From an uncultured bacterium (GTDB lineage Bacteria; Cyanobacteriota; Vampirovibrionia; Gastranaerophilales; Gastranaerophilaceae), in the NCBI GenBank assembly GCA_902801985.1, contig CADCKD010000002.1:1-64000 (forward strand): DNA of 64,000 bases. Reading direction: 5' to 3'. Below the pieces are notes generated by a model. That model worked only from the letters and a program-made list of their open reading frames with translations, ran no database searches and was not told the DNA's origin. Made by a program: the position numbers and the translations under genes. Shown piece after piece: positions 8,264 to 17,261 of the stretch. Positions within the stretch are counted from its first letter, which is position 1. Each line of letters starts with the position of its first letter.

Positions 8264-8707
8264 TTATTTTAATTGTTGAATAACTTGATTTGTAATATCT
8301 ACACCACCAACAAATACAACCTGGTCAGATAATACGGCATCCAATTTTTGAGAAACCATAACTGATTTTGCAACTGCTTGAACTTGGTTTAAGATTTGAG
8401 TTTCTTTATCTCTTTGTAATTTTGCAAGAGCTTCTTGTCTTGATTTAAGTTCGTTAGCAGTTTGTGTTTCAAAATTTTGTTTTTGCAAAGGAGTAGACAA
8501 ATTTTTGTATTGTCTTTCTTTTTCAAGCATAAATTGTTGCAATTCTAAGCCTTTGGCATCAATATCTTTCACAGCCTGCTGTGCTGCAGGATAATTTTCT
8601 AAAACTCTTTGATAATCAATATATCCTACTTCTGCATTTGCACCGGAACCAATTCCAAGAATCATTCCAGCAGCCATTAATAATGCCATTAATTTTAAGT
8701 TTTTCAT
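8264..8707 (-). CDS. OmpH/Skp-like periplasmic chaperone
   Basis: 147 residues from the ATG at 8707, which follows AGGAGG; the longer frame to 8731 has no better site. A signal peptide (MKNLKLMALLMAAGMILGIG, cut after GANA) is followed by EVGYIDYQRVLENYPAAQQA, the classic OmpH/Skp start, and a long coiled coil with KERQYKNLSTPLQKQ. Skp carries unfolded outer-membrane proteins across the periplasm. It lies 36 bases downstream of bamA on the same strand, the usual partnership in diderm bacteria. Confidence 0.9.
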   Translation of the reverse strand: MKNLKLMALLMAAGMILGIGSGANAEVGYIDYQRVLENYPAAQQAVKDIDAKGLELQQFMLEKERQYKNLSTPLQKQNFETQTANELKSRQEALAKLQRDKETQILNQVQAVAKSVMVSQKLDAVLSDQVVFVGGVDITNQVIQQLK

Positions 8708-8743
8708 ACTTCCTCCTATATTTTTATTCATTTATATTACACA

Positions 8744-10783
8744 TTAATATAATAAATCACCTACGCCAAAAGTAAAGTACCCATGTTTAGAAGCATTACG
8801 CCCACCATTTGTAAGCGGAATACCATAGTCGATTGACAACGCTCCCATTCCCGGTACAAATACTTTCAAACCAGCACCAGCTGATACGGCATACATAGGT
8901 CTGTCATATATCTTGTTAGATACTGTGCCGTCAAACACTTTACCTGCATCAATCCATGCAGTAAATCTTAAATTATTTAAGAATGAAATTCTTGTTCTAT
9001 CCATAAATGGTATTGGTGTTGCAAATTCTGCAGAACCCATGATAAATGCGTTACCTGTACCAACACCACTCATCTTGAAACCTCTGATAGTATAAGGACC
9101 ACCTAAACGGTATGCCATAACTTCTGGGATATCACCATGAATAGCGCCACCTCCCTTAGCCGTGAATGCTAAAGATGATTTCTTTGCTATTGGTATATAT
9201 TGTTTAATCATACCTGTAATTCTGCCGTTTGTTTTATCAAGTCCGTCAAGCCCAATACTTTCATCAAATCTCAAACTTGCCATTGTACCATGACGTGTTA
9301 CAGTCGCAGAATCTCTTGTATCAAATAATATTGCAGGACTCAAAGATAAGAACATTCCGCCTTCTAATTGTTTTGCACGCTCTGATAACGGAACATTGTA
9401 TGCACGATATAATTGGGTAATTTTTTCTAAACCACCTTCTTTTACATTAATATCTTCAACTCCTAAACTGAATGTTGCTGTGGCATGACGATTCCATTTT
9501 AATCTGTGAGCGGCAGTAAATTCTATACCATATCTTCTTTCAATAGCCAAAGGAACCTGATAAGAACCAAAATCTCTAAAGAATAATCTTGTATTTAATG
9601 AGGTATCAGCATTGAAGAAATATGGTTTGAAATAACTTAATTCTGCTTGAATATTCATGCGATCTTTTACGGATGAATCGTTCAATAAAACACCCGTACC
9701 GGCTAAACCTGTTAAAGAAATTCTTTCCGCTCTGCCTCTGAAATTATTTTCAGAAATACCCATAGACCCGAAAAGACCTGTTACAGTATCCAAACCACCA
9801 CCGACAGATACACTTGCCGTTCTTTGTTCGGTTATTTTTATAGTAACATCATACGCATCAGGAATATCCTCACTTGGTTCAATTTCACGTGTAACATCCT
9901 TAAATGCTTGAGTTGCATACAATCTTACCAAATCTTCTTTGATAAGATTTTCATTATAAACCATGCCCGGCTCTGTTAAAATATTACGAGCAACGATATA
10001 ATCTTTGGTTTTTTCATTACCTTCAATCATTATCTTATCGATAATGCCCTCTTTAATACCGATATTTATTGTTCCGTCAGGGTCATCCTGCACAGTCGCA
10101 ACTCTTGATAGAATATAACCTTTTTCGTTATATAATTCCTGAATTTGTGCAATTGCAGTATTGATTTGTGCAATATTCTGAGGTTTTCCTTTCATACCAA
10201 TAAGAGTTTGGAGAATATCTTCAGTCGGTATAACAGAGTTACCTTCAATTGTAAAATCTTTCACAGGAATATTTTCTTCAACAATTATTTTAACCGTAAC
10301 AGTGCCATCATTATTCAATGTAGGAACAGCTTTCATCCTTTCGGTAAAATATCCTGTATCGTAAATCTCTTTTAAGTCAGATTGAAGCTTATTTTTTGTA
10401 TATTCGGTTCCTGCCTTCATTTGCATAATAGACAATATTTCATCTTTTGGAATAGAGTTTAAACCATAAAATTCAATATCTTTAATAGGTTTATGCTCTT
10501 TGTCTACATAATTTGATGCATCTGATGATGTTGCAGCTAAATCTTCAATTGTCGGAACTACATTTTCTTTAGTGTTGATATCTTCTTGTAATACCGGCAG
10601 AGTGGGAAGAGAAGTATTCGGAGTATAAGAATCAAAAACAGTATTTGATGATGATTCACTTTGGAATGCATCATTTGTTAAACCCATTCCTCCCCAAACA
10701 TCTTCTATTGCATTACCCGGAATTTGTACCAATGAAGCTAAAATTACGGCCGCTAATATATTTTTAGTAATATTTGAATTCAA
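8744..10783 (-). CDS. bamA: Outer-membrane assembly protein BamA/Omp85
   Basis: 679 residues starting at a TTG with AAGGGAAAAAT upstream. A signal peptide and a 70-residue linker precede about three POTRA domains (roughly residues 95-340; for example KDIEFYGLNSIPKDEIL, VKDFTIEGNSVIP, IDKIMIEGNEKTKDYIV). The rest is a 16-strand barrel with the conserved GGPYTIRGF loop (VRGF-type) near residue 575. Three POTRA domains, rather than five, match cyanobacterial Omp85. It inserts barrel proteins into the outer membrane and is direct evidence for a diderm envelope. The Skp-like gene follows. Confidence 0.95.
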   Translation of the reverse strand: MNSNITKNILAAVILASLVQIPGNAIEDVWGGMGLTNDAFQSESSSNTVFDSYTPNTSLPTLPVLQEDINTKENVVPTIEDLAATSSDASNYVDKEHKPIKDIEFYGLNSIPKDEILSIMQMKAGTEYTKNKLQSDLKEIYDTGYFTERMKAVPTLNNDGTVTVKIIVEENIPVKDFTIEGNSVIPTEDILQTLIGMKGKPQNIAQINTAIAQIQELYNEKGYILSRVATVQDDPDGTINIGIKEGIIDKIMIEGNEKTKDYIVARNILTEPGMVYNENLIKEDLVRLYATQAFKDVTREIEPSEDIPDAYDVTIKITEQRTASVSVGGGLDTVTGLFGSMGISENNFRGRAERISLTGLAGTGVLLNDSSVKDRMNIQAELSYFKPYFFNADTSLNTRLFFRDFGSYQVPLAIERRYGIEFTAAHRLKWNRHATATFSLGVEDINVKEGGLEKITQLYRAYNVPLSERAKQLEGGMFLSLSPAILFDTRDSATVTRHGTMASLRFDESIGLDGLDKTNGRITGMIKQYIPIAKKSSLAFTAKGGGAIHGDIPEVMAYRLGGPYTIRGFKMSGVGTGNAFIMGSAEFATPIPFMDRTRISFLNNLRFTAWIDAGKVFDGTVSNKIYDRPMYAVSAGAGLKVFVPGMGALSIDYGIPLTNGGRNASKHGYFTFGVGDLLY

Positions 10784-10864
10784 AATTTTTCCCTTAAATA
10801 AGCTCTCACTATTCTCCTACAAAATTGTAGCATAAATCTATAAAAAAAGTAAAAAAATTTACAT

Positions 10865-11677
10865 CTATTTACCTACTGAAATTTTATAAATTTTATTTTT
10901 ATTAATCCCATATAATTCTGACAAAATTACAGATATATCCTTTGCACTAAAACCTTTGCCCTGCAACAGTTTTATCTTCTCAATAATATCAGACTCCGAA
11001 ATATCTTCTTTTGCCCTAAAAATCATGACTACAAATTCGCCTTTAGGTTCATTCGCTTCAAAATGTTTTATAACTTTATCAATATCATCAACTAGAACTT
11101 CTTCAAAAAGTTTAGTGAGCTCTCTGCCTATTGCAATTTGTGCCTGCGGGCGCGATTGCTGTATTGTTTTGAGGGTATTTAGAATTCTGTTTGGTGATTC
11201 ATAAAATACTGTATCGTGAAATTTGTATTGATTTATAATTTCTTCAATTTGTTTTTGATTTTTTGGTAAAAAACCTATAAAAGAAAACTTTTCATCTTCT
11301 CTTGATATTTGAGATAAAAAAGTAACAAGTGCATTCGCACCGGCAAGTGAAGTTACAGAAAATCCTCTTTGCCGCAATTCTTTTACAATTACAGCTCCGG
11401 GATCACAAATTAATGGCGTGCCGGCATCTGATACTAAAGCCATTTTCTTTCCATCTTCAAGCATGCTTACTATTTGTGAAACACGTTCTTTTTCATTGTA
11501 TTTGTGGTATGATACGCATTTTGTCGCAATATTATAATGATTAAGAAGTTTTTGCGTATTTCGGCTATCTTCACAAGCAATAACATCAACCGATTTTAAT
11601 ATATCAATTGCTCTTAAAGATATATCACCTAAATTCCCGATAGGGGTTGGAACAATATAAAAATCGTATTCTTTCAT
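10865..11677 (-). CDS. rsmI: 16S rRNA 2'-O-ribose C1402 methyltransferase
   Basis: 270 residues. It has the RsmI/tetrapyrrole methylase start FYIVPTPIGNLGDISLRA, then CEDSRNTQKLLNHY, the SAM-site segment LVSDAGTPLICDPG and GFLPKNQKQI. The enzyme methylates C1402 of 16S rRNA with S-adenosylmethionine. A short C-terminal extension (SAKDISVILSELYG) is normal. It begins six bases after the end of the serpin-like gene and has no clear Shine-Dalgarno site, so it is probably translated by coupling as the last gene of that operon. Confidence 0.95.
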   Translation of the reverse strand: MKEYDFYIVPTPIGNLGDISLRAIDILKSVDVIACEDSRNTQKLLNHYNIATKCVSYHKYNEKERVSQIVSMLEDGKKMALVSDAGTPLICDPGAVIVKELRQRGFSVTSLAGANALVTFLSQISREDEKFSFIGFLPKNQKQIEEIINQYKFHDTVFYESPNRILNTLKTIQQSRPQAQIAIGRELTKLFEEVLVDDIDKVIKHFEANEPKGEFVVMIFRAKEDISESDIIEKIKLLQGKGFSAKDISVILSELYGINKNKIYKISVGK

Positions 11678-11683
11678 AATAAA

Positions 11684-12817
11684 TTATTTCTTTTTCCCTG
11701 TTTTATTCAAAGTTTCAACATCATCTACACGCAGTGCAAAATACGGAACAGATTTATCTTTTTCTATCAAGAATAAAACAAATGTGTCATCAAAATAAAA
11801 ACGCCTGATTTGAGGTGGTCTGCCGACAGATGTTAATTCCATCATAATAGCAGCTTCACTTTTTAGGTATACACCTTCATTATCCATTTTGAATTCCACC
11901 GTTTCAATGGTTTGACTTATTAAAAAGTCACTATCCTTAATCGGGCGACCTTCTACATCCGGGAAATTTGTCATTTGATATAAATTTAAATCAGGAACTT
12001 TTAATCTGTCATTATGTCCAAAATATTTATTTCCGTTATATGCAGCCTCTTTAGCTTGCATATCTTCAAATAATTCATTAAACCTTTTATCATCTTTTGT
12101 TTTGTACAAAATTACTTCATCGTTAGTTTTTGTGTGCAATTTTACAGCATAATCACTTGGTGAATTGTAAAATAAAACACTTACGTTTTGATAAAGTTTA
12201 GACGGGCTGTCTTCACTTATACCAAAATATTTTACCTTATTAGGGTTCTGGGCAAATACACCATCTGCAAGTTTTTCAAAAGGTTCCAAAAATTTGAAAT
12301 CTTTTTTGAGCATGGCATAAATAAGTATTTTGGAAGGACTATATGAAAAATCAAATTGATCCAAAATATCACTTGTTTCATTGAATTTATCTTTTATAGC
12401 TTTTTCAATTTTTGTTTTTAATTTAGGCTCAACAATGCCATAAGTTGTATAGTATGAACTTTCGCTAATATCTGTTTTATTAAATTCTCTTGCATTCAAA
12501 TCTTTTGCAGCCTGAGTTGTCCCTCCGACAAATTCAACGGGATGTTTTATAATATTATCCACCATTTCATTCCAAACAATTTGGAATGTACCAACCCAAA
12601 TTCTGTTCGGAGCAGAACTTTTAGTATTCATTGTCGGCAACAGAGCAATATCTCCATCATCCTTCAACGGTTCTGAAACAACAACTTCAGATTCCGGAGT
12701 TATAGTCTTTATTTCTAATTTTTGCATTTTGTTCTTTTTAAAATGGCATGCACTCACGGATGAAAAAATACCCGCAAATAACATCAACGCAATAAAAATT
12801 CCTATAAATTTTTTCAT
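11684..12817 (-). CDS. Serpin-like lipoprotein
   Basis: 377 residues, close to the 350-400 of serpins. The N-terminus is a lipoprotein signal (hydrophobic helix, then SVSAC as lipobox). The C-terminal third follows the serpin core: an EFKMDNEGVYLKSEAA segment in place of the hinge EVxEEGTEAAAA, a short loop, then RRFYFDDTFVLFLIEKD and VPYFALRV in place of FxADHPFLFxI and ILFMGRV. The reactive loop appears short and the hinge alanines are mostly replaced, so inhibition by the classic mechanism is doubtful. It would sit on the periplasmic side of the inner or outer membrane. It overlaps the previous gene by one base and is third in a BlaI-headed operon. Confidence 0.6.
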   Translation of the reverse strand: MKKFIGIFIALMLFAGIFSSVSACHFKKNKMQKLEIKTITPESEVVVSEPLKDDGDIALLPTMNTKSSAPNRIWVGTFQIVWNEMVDNIIKHPVEFVGGTTQAAKDLNAREFNKTDISESSYYTTYGIVEPKLKTKIEKAIKDKFNETSDILDQFDFSYSPSKILIYAMLKKDFKFLEPFEKLADGVFAQNPNKVKYFGISEDSPSKLYQNVSVLFYNSPSDYAVKLHTKTNDEVILYKTKDDKRFNELFEDMQAKEAAYNGNKYFGHNDRLKVPDLNLYQMTNFPDVEGRPIKDSDFLISQTIETVEFKMDNEGVYLKSEAAIMMELTSVGRPPQIRRFYFDDTFVLFLIEKDKSVPYFALRVDDVETLNKTGKKK

Positions 12818-13197
12818 TATTCTTTATCCTTTACATTTAAACTTTTCCAAAAACTTTTAAAAAACCCCCATAAATTTTTTTGATGCATTATCGGGGCATA
12901 CTCATAGAACTGCTTATAATTATCTATTATATTTTGAGGTAAATTTTCTCCTCTTTCCAACGTACTGGAAAGGAATTCTATATAATCATCTTGCTCTTCT
13001 CTGTATAAATTATCTCTTGCTCTGATATCTTCATCTGCCTCATAATGTATTAAAGCATGATAAGCAGCAATAAGACTATCATCCTTTGTATCTTTAGGAT
13101 ATCTGAGCATAGCCTCTCGAACACTCAATGTGCCAAGCCTTACGAGCCTCAGTAATTCTGAAGCAATTTTTCTGTCATTCAAATTATCTTCCGGCAT
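12817..13197 (-). CDS. Hypothetical helical protein in the BlaI operon
   Basis: 126 residues, entirely helical, charged, with no signal peptide and no membrane helix. A segment about 35-95 (SLIAAYHALIHYEADEDI, then YIEFLSSTLERG) has regular helices. It starts two bases after the BlaI-type gene and overlaps the serpin-like gene by one base, so the three are one operon. The family is not recognised. It could be a cytosolic partner linking repressor and lipoprotein, but no sequence evidence shows that. Confidence 0.7.
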   Translation of the reverse strand: MPEDNLNDRKIASELLRLVRLGTLSVREAMLRYPKDTKDDSLIAAYHALIHYEADEDIRARDNLYREEQDDYIEFLSSTLERGENLPQNIIDNYKQFYEYAPIMHQKNLWGFFKSFWKSLNVKDKE

Positions 13198-13199
13198 AA

Positions 13200-13544
13200 T
13201 TATTTAACTAAAAGTTCTACTGTTTCTCTTTCGACAAAACGTACCATATCGGAAGTATTACCGTTAAAGAAATTGTTAGTAAATTCTTTAAGAGTTTCCA
13301 ATGCCATTTCACGTTTGTCCATTGTAACCTTATAGAAAAACTTTTTCCCTGATTTATATCTAACTAAAATACTTTTTGAAACTAATCTGTCCATGACAGT
13401 TTTAATAGTTGTATAAGCTCTTTCCATACCATTTTTTGATAATTCATCAACAACATCCTGAATAGAGATGTCAACGTCTTCATTGTTAGATGAGATGCTC
13501 CAAAATGTATTCAAAATTTCCATTTCAAGAAAACCACAAGCCAT
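13200..13544 (-). CDS. BlaI/MecI/CopY-family transcriptional repressor
   Basis: 114 residues with a good AGGAG site. The winged-helix core is clear: FLEMEILNTFWSI, VVDELSKN, then ERAYTTIKTVMDRLVSKSIL and the wing YKSGKKFFYKV. These repressors bind dyads as dimers and are usually released by cleavage through BlaR1/MecR1 or by metal in CopY. Neither a BlaR1-type peptidase nor a beta-lactamase is nearby. A perfect 13-base palindrome lies 22 bases upstream of the start and may be its own operator. The operon continues with an unknown protein, the serpin-like lipoprotein and rsmI. Confidence 0.88.
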   Translation of the reverse strand: MACGFLEMEILNTFWSISSNNEDVDISIQDVVDELSKNGMERAYTTIKTVMDRLVSKSILVRYKSGKKFFYKVTMDKREMALETLKEFTNNFFNGNTSDMVRFVERETVELLVK

Positions 13545-13565
13545 ATTTTTCTCCTATATTTTTAC

Positions 13566-13578
13566 TACTATAATAGTA
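13566..13578. promoter_or_regulatory. Candidate BlaI-type operator
   Basis: TACTAT-A-ATAGTA is a perfect 13-base palindrome just before the repressor gene. BlaI/CopY dyads are of the TAC(A/T)...(A/T)GTA kind, so autoregulation is likely. Confidence 0.5.
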
Positions 13579-13656
13579 ATATAAATTATTTTTTTTGACA
13601 ATACCCTTATAAAAAATTTACAAAATTACACAAAAAATATACGCAATTTTACAAAA

Positions 13657-13684
13657 TTGATATCCGTTGAAATATTGCTATAAT
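13657..13684 (+). promoter_or_regulatory. Promoter for a leaderless export-ATPase transcript
   Basis: TTGATA (13657-13662), 16 bases, TATAAT (13679-13684), then exactly six bases to the ATG at 13691. No Shine-Dalgarno sequence is present. Confidence 0.7.
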
Positions 13685-13690
13685 AAAAAT

Positions 13691-15043
13691 ATGGCTGATG
13701 AGACTTTAGACAGAAGTGAAATTGATTCATTGAAATCCCGAGTAAAGGAAAAACTCGACCAGACAAATTTGTATACATATAAAGGTTCTGTATCAAAACT
13801 ACTTGGTTTAACGGTAGAGGTAAAACTTCCGGGATTAAAGATTGGCGACTTATGTTTTATAGAGACATATGATGGCAAGCAAAAACCTGCAGAAGTACAA
13901 GCTTTTAGAGGAGAAGTTGCGCAATTATCACTACTTTTGGACGGAGATGGAATCGGACAGGGAAGTCTTGTTACCTCTACAGGAAAACCTATTATTATTC
14001 CTGTTGGTGATTTTTTGCTTGGCAGATTAATAGACCCTATGGGTAATCCTATTGACGGCAGACCTTTAGATTTGACAAATGCAGAATGGAAAGCTATTGA
14101 AGGACCGCCACCGGGACCATTTGAAAGACCAATTATTACCGAGATGTTTTCAACGGGTGTTCGTGCAATAGACGGCTGCATGACTATGGGCTGCGGTCAG
14201 CGTTTGGGTTTATTTGCCGGTTCAGGTGTAGGTAAAAGTACACTATTGGGTATGATTGCACGTAATTCGGACGCAGATGTTAACGTAGTTGCTCTGATTG
14301 GAGAACGTGGCAGAGAAGTAAAAGAATTCGTAGAGGATGCACTAGGGCCTGAAGGTATGGCAAAATCCGTACTTGTATGTTCTACCGGTGATAAACCGCC
14401 TCTTATCAGACAAAAATGTTTACTTACTGCAACTGCTGTTTGTGAATATTTCAGAGATAGAGGACAAAAAGTTTTCTTAATGACGGATACTGTTACACGT
14501 TGTGCAATGGCAGGACGTGAAGTTGGGTTATCTTTAGGTGAGCCCCCAACAATGAAAGGTTATCCGCCGTCTATTTTCTCATGGCTGCAAAAAGTTTTAG
14601 AGCGTGCCGGTAATAGTGAAAAAGGATCTATAACCGCATTATACACCGTTCTTATGGAAGGTGATGATATTAACGACCCGATTGTTGATATTGTACGTGG
14701 TATTGTAGACGGACACATTTTCTTATCAAGAAAAGTAGCAGAATCAAACCACTACCCCGCAATAGACGTATTAGGGAGTATTTCCCGTTTAATGAGTGCA
14801 ATTGCAACTCCTGAACATAAACAAGCTGCCGCAAAACTAAGAACAATTATGTCTTTATACAGAGAAAATAAAGACCTTATTGATGTCGGTATGTATCAAC
14901 CGGGTTCTAACCCAAGGCTTGACACCGCAATTGAAATGATGCCGAAAATTAATGCATTTTTGCAGCAAAGAACGGATGATAGCGTTACTATGGACGGTAC
15001 AATCAGTCAGCTTATTGACATGATGAAAGATGTTGAGATCTAG
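13691..15043 (+). CDS. FliI/SctN-family type III export ATPase, isolated
   Basis: 450 residues from the ATG at 13691. It has the rotary-ATPase fold: an N-terminal barrel, the Walker A loop GLFAGSGVGKSTLLGMIA (about residue 175), LIGERGREVKEF, the Walker B region VFLMTDTVTRCAMAGREVGL, and the SITALYTVLMEGDD and GHIFLSRKVAE segments typical of FliI and SctN rather than of AtpD or Rho. In flagella and injectisomes this enzyme unloads export substrates at the inner-membrane gate. No FliH, FlhA or other export gene lies within 13 kb on the left or 49 kb on the right, so partners must be elsewhere or the protein works alone. Promoter spacing predicts a leaderless message. Confidence 0.88.
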   Translation: MADETLDRSEIDSLKSRVKEKLDQTNLYTYKGSVSKLLGLTVEVKLPGLKIGDLCFIETYDGKQKPAEVQAFRGEVAQLSLLLDGDGIGQGSLVTSTGKPIIIPVGDFLLGRLIDPMGNPIDGRPLDLTNAEWKAIEGPPPGPFERPIITEMFSTGVRAIDGCMTMGCGQRLGLFAGSGVGKSTLLGMIARNSDADVNVVALIGERGREVKEFVEDALGPEGMAKSVLVCSTGDKPPLIRQKCLLTATAVCEYFRDRGQKVFLMTDTVTRCAMAGREVGLSLGEPPTMKGYPPSIFSWLQKVLERAGNSEKGSITALYTVLMEGDDINDPIVDIVRGIVDGHIFLSRKVAESNHYPAIDVLGSISRLMSAIATPEHKQAAAKLRTIMSLYRENKDLIDVGMYQPGSNPRLDTAIEMMPKINAFLQQRTDDSVTMDGTISQLIDMMKDVEI

Positions 15044-16212
15044 GAAACAGAATTCTCATTAAATAAATATTTAACCAAAAACGAACATGCCGCAGGGATT
15101 ACGGAAATAACAACCAAAACGGGAACAATACTTGTTGCCTGAGCAAGGTAACCTATCCCTGACATCAATATTGCAACAATTCCCCAAGAAAAACCATTGA
15201 TAAAACCGCCGATTATACTTTTGTAATGCGGCAAAACATTTTGCGCCAAATTCATTGTAATCGGAGCTGCAAACATAGTAACAAAACCCATTAAAGCAAA
15301 AATTATGAAAGATAAAACAGGATAAGACTTATATGTAAACATAAATAATATCATTAAAGGCAGCGTTGCAATCATCGAAAAATAAAACACATTAGCTGTT
15401 CCTATTTTATGTTCCAGTTTTGGACTTATTAAAGATGAAATTCCTCCCATTGCTAAAAAGAAAAATAAAGCCAAACCTATTTGGAATTTTGTATACCCCT
15501 GCGCTTTCCACAAAAAAGGCAAAAGTATTGAACAGGATGTTGTTATTAAAGATTTTAACATTGCAATCAAATTCAAAATATTTAATCTGCGATTAGAAAG
15601 AATTTCTTTAATTGCCAATTTAAAATTAATTTTTTGTATTTCAACTTTCTGATTAGAAAATTTAGGCACCATAAGAAACATTAAAGGAGCCCAAGTTATC
15701 CCTAAAAATGCAAGCAGAGGCATTTTATCAAGTCCCATATACTGCGCCATAGAAGACGAAAACAAAGGTCCCATTGAAAAACCCAGAGTTCCCAAAGCCA
15801 TAAATATACCCATATTTTTTACAACATCAGAAGTCGTAAACTTGGAAATAAGCCCTAAAGATTGCGGATGGAACAAACTTGAGCCTAAACTGCCCAGCAT
15901 TATACAAAAAACCATAAGATAAATATTATGTACTGCTGGAGCAATAGAAATAAATAAAGCCGTACAAATTAACCCCCAAAATATAAGCGCTCTTTTGCGC
16001 ATATTATCAGCAAAATAGCCAAAAAACGGCTGTAATAATGATGAAAATATATGCGAACAGCTCAAAATTATTGTAGCAACAGGCATTGAAATTCTTACCT
16101 GCTCTGCGATAAACGGCATAATCGGATTTAAACACCCGGTATACACATCATTTATAAAATGCCCGCCACAAAACCATATTTGGGGTTTTATTTCGTCTTT
16201 ATTATAAATCAT
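15040..16212 (-). CDS. MFS transporter, fosmidomycin-resistance (Fsr)-like
   Basis: 390 residues with about 12 hydrophobic helices. The first helix pair carries FCGGHFINDVYTG and the loop LLQPFFGYFADNMRKRALIF, the MFS motif A as found in the Fsr subgroup (QPxxGxxxD). The middle loop after helix 6 is basic. These inner-membrane carriers export small molecules by proton antiport; substrate cannot be read from the sequence. The gene is convergent with the export ATPase and overlaps its end by four bases. Confidence 0.85.
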   Translation of the reverse strand: MIYNKDEIKPQIWFCGGHFINDVYTGCLNPIMPFIAEQVRISMPVATIILSCSHIFSSLLQPFFGYFADNMRKRALIFWGLICTALFISIAPAVHNIYLMVFCIMLGSLGSSLFHPQSLGLISKFTTSDVVKNMGIFMALGTLGFSMGPLFSSSMAQYMGLDKMPLLAFLGITWAPLMFLMVPKFSNQKVEIQKINFKLAIKEILSNRRLNILNLIAMLKSLITTSCSILLPFLWKAQGYTKFQIGLALFFFLAMGGISSLISPKLEHKIGTANVFYFSMIATLPLMILFMFTYKSYPVLSFIIFALMGFVTMFAAPITMNLAQNVLPHYKSIIGGFINGFSWGIVAILMSGIGYLAQATSIVPVLVVISVIPAACSFLVKYLFNENSVS

Positions 16213-16253
16213 AAAAATATTTTAAAATTAAAAGTTCAAAAAATCAAACATTG

Positions 16254-16472
16254 CTATGCAATCATATCAAGCGCTTTTTGAGAATTTTTTAATTCGGGGT
16301 TGGTAAAACGCTCTGCAAATTCACTTATCATTTGAATAAAATCATTCTTAGCCCTATTATTTTCAACATTTAAACCTTGATTGAAAACATTGCTTACGCG
16401 TGCTTTTCCTAACTCTGCATATACACGCTTATCTGTATTTCCCGTAAGATAACCAACTGATGAAACTAGCAT
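16254..16472 (-). CDS. Small hypothetical protein
   Basis: 72 residues, preceded by GGGG and a seven-base gap. The protein is mixed polar and helical (NDFIQMISEFAERFTNPELK) with no cysteine, signal or membrane segment. It may be co-transcribed with the MFS gene 41 bases downstream. The family is not recognised. Confidence 0.5.
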   Translation of the reverse strand: MLVSSVGYLTGNTDKRVYAELGKARVSNVFNQGLNVENNRAKNDFIQMISEFAERFTNPELKNSQKALDMIA

Positions 16473-16638
16473 CTTCTACCCCAACTATCTATTGCCCAAC
16501 TAGCTTATTACAAAAAAAGATTAAAATCAAGCATAAGAAAAGAACAAAATACTACTTGATTTTTTAGTTTGACTGTTTTATCATCCTGAATGTAGAGTGC
16601 TTACGCCAATAATCACTCAACAAGAAAAGGAAATTAAA

Positions 16639-16914
16639 ATGTCAATTAACTTAGAAAAAGAACAAAAACAAGAATTTGCAAAAAAATTCGGCAAGAATGA
16701 AAAAGATACAGGTGCTCCTGCAGTTCAAATCGCTATGATGACAAAGAAAATCGCTGATTTGACAGAACACTTGAAATCTAACAAAAAAGACTTTGCTACA
16801 AAAAGAGGTCTTTTGATGATGGTAGGTAAAAGAAAGAAACTTCTTTCTTACGTAAAATCACACAACCTTGACGAATACAGAGACTTGATTAAAAAGTTAA
16901 AAATTAGAGGTTAA
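16639..16914 (+). CDS. rpsO: 30S ribosomal protein S15
   Basis: 91 residues, normal S15 length, from the ATG at 16639 after AAAGGAAA. Typical segments are KFGKNEKDTGAPAVQIAMMT, LTEHLKSNKKDFATKRGLLM and KRKKLLSYVKSHNLDEY. It binds the central domain of 16S rRNA and organises the small subunit. A TTGACT at 16568 marks a likely -35. S15 often represses its own mRNA through a leader structure; the 60-base leader here is short. A terminator follows directly. Confidence 0.97.
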   Translation: MSINLEKEQKQEFAKKFGKNEKDTGAPAVQIAMMTKKIADLTEHLKSNKKDFATKRGLLMMVGKRKKLLSYVKSHNLDEYRDLIKKLKIRG

Positions 16915-16924
16915 TTCCTTAAAA

Positions 16925-16956
16925 AAAGAACCGTTATCAAGCGGTTCTTTTTTTTT
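16925..16956 (+). terminator. Intrinsic terminator of rpsO
   Basis: AAAGAACCG/CGGTTCTTT stem with an eight-base loop and a run of more than eight T. Confidence 0.92.
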
Positions 16957-17013
16957 GTAAATAATTTGTAATAGTTAAAAAAAAATATTTCGATATATTA
17001 ATCAAAAATAAAA

Positions 17014-17049
17014 AGTTCAATCCTTTGATTGATTGGACTATTTTTTTTT
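17014..17049 (+). terminator. Second intrinsic terminator after rpsO
   Basis: AGTTCAATC/GATTGGACT, a 9-bp stem with one G-U pair, an eight-base loop and nine T. Only 57 bases separate it from the rpsO terminator, so it is either a backup or the end of a very short RNA. Confidence 0.75.
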
Positions 17050-17261
17050 GCATTTTTAAAAATGAAAAGTGTTGATTTTACACGTTTTAAGACCAATATA
17101 TTTTGTAAATATTTGTTAAAATTTATATTCAACTTCTTAAGAAACATGGAGAAATGTCCGATACATGTAGTATAATATATATAGAAGATATACCACAATA
17201 TAAAATTAGACATTACCCTATCAAATATTTTGGTATAATCAGAAAGAAAGGTGGCGAGTGT

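Noticed and set aside
13200-13544. Beta-lactam resistance locus
   Set aside because: Only the repressor type matches; no beta-lactamase, penicillin-binding protein or BlaR1 is adjacent.
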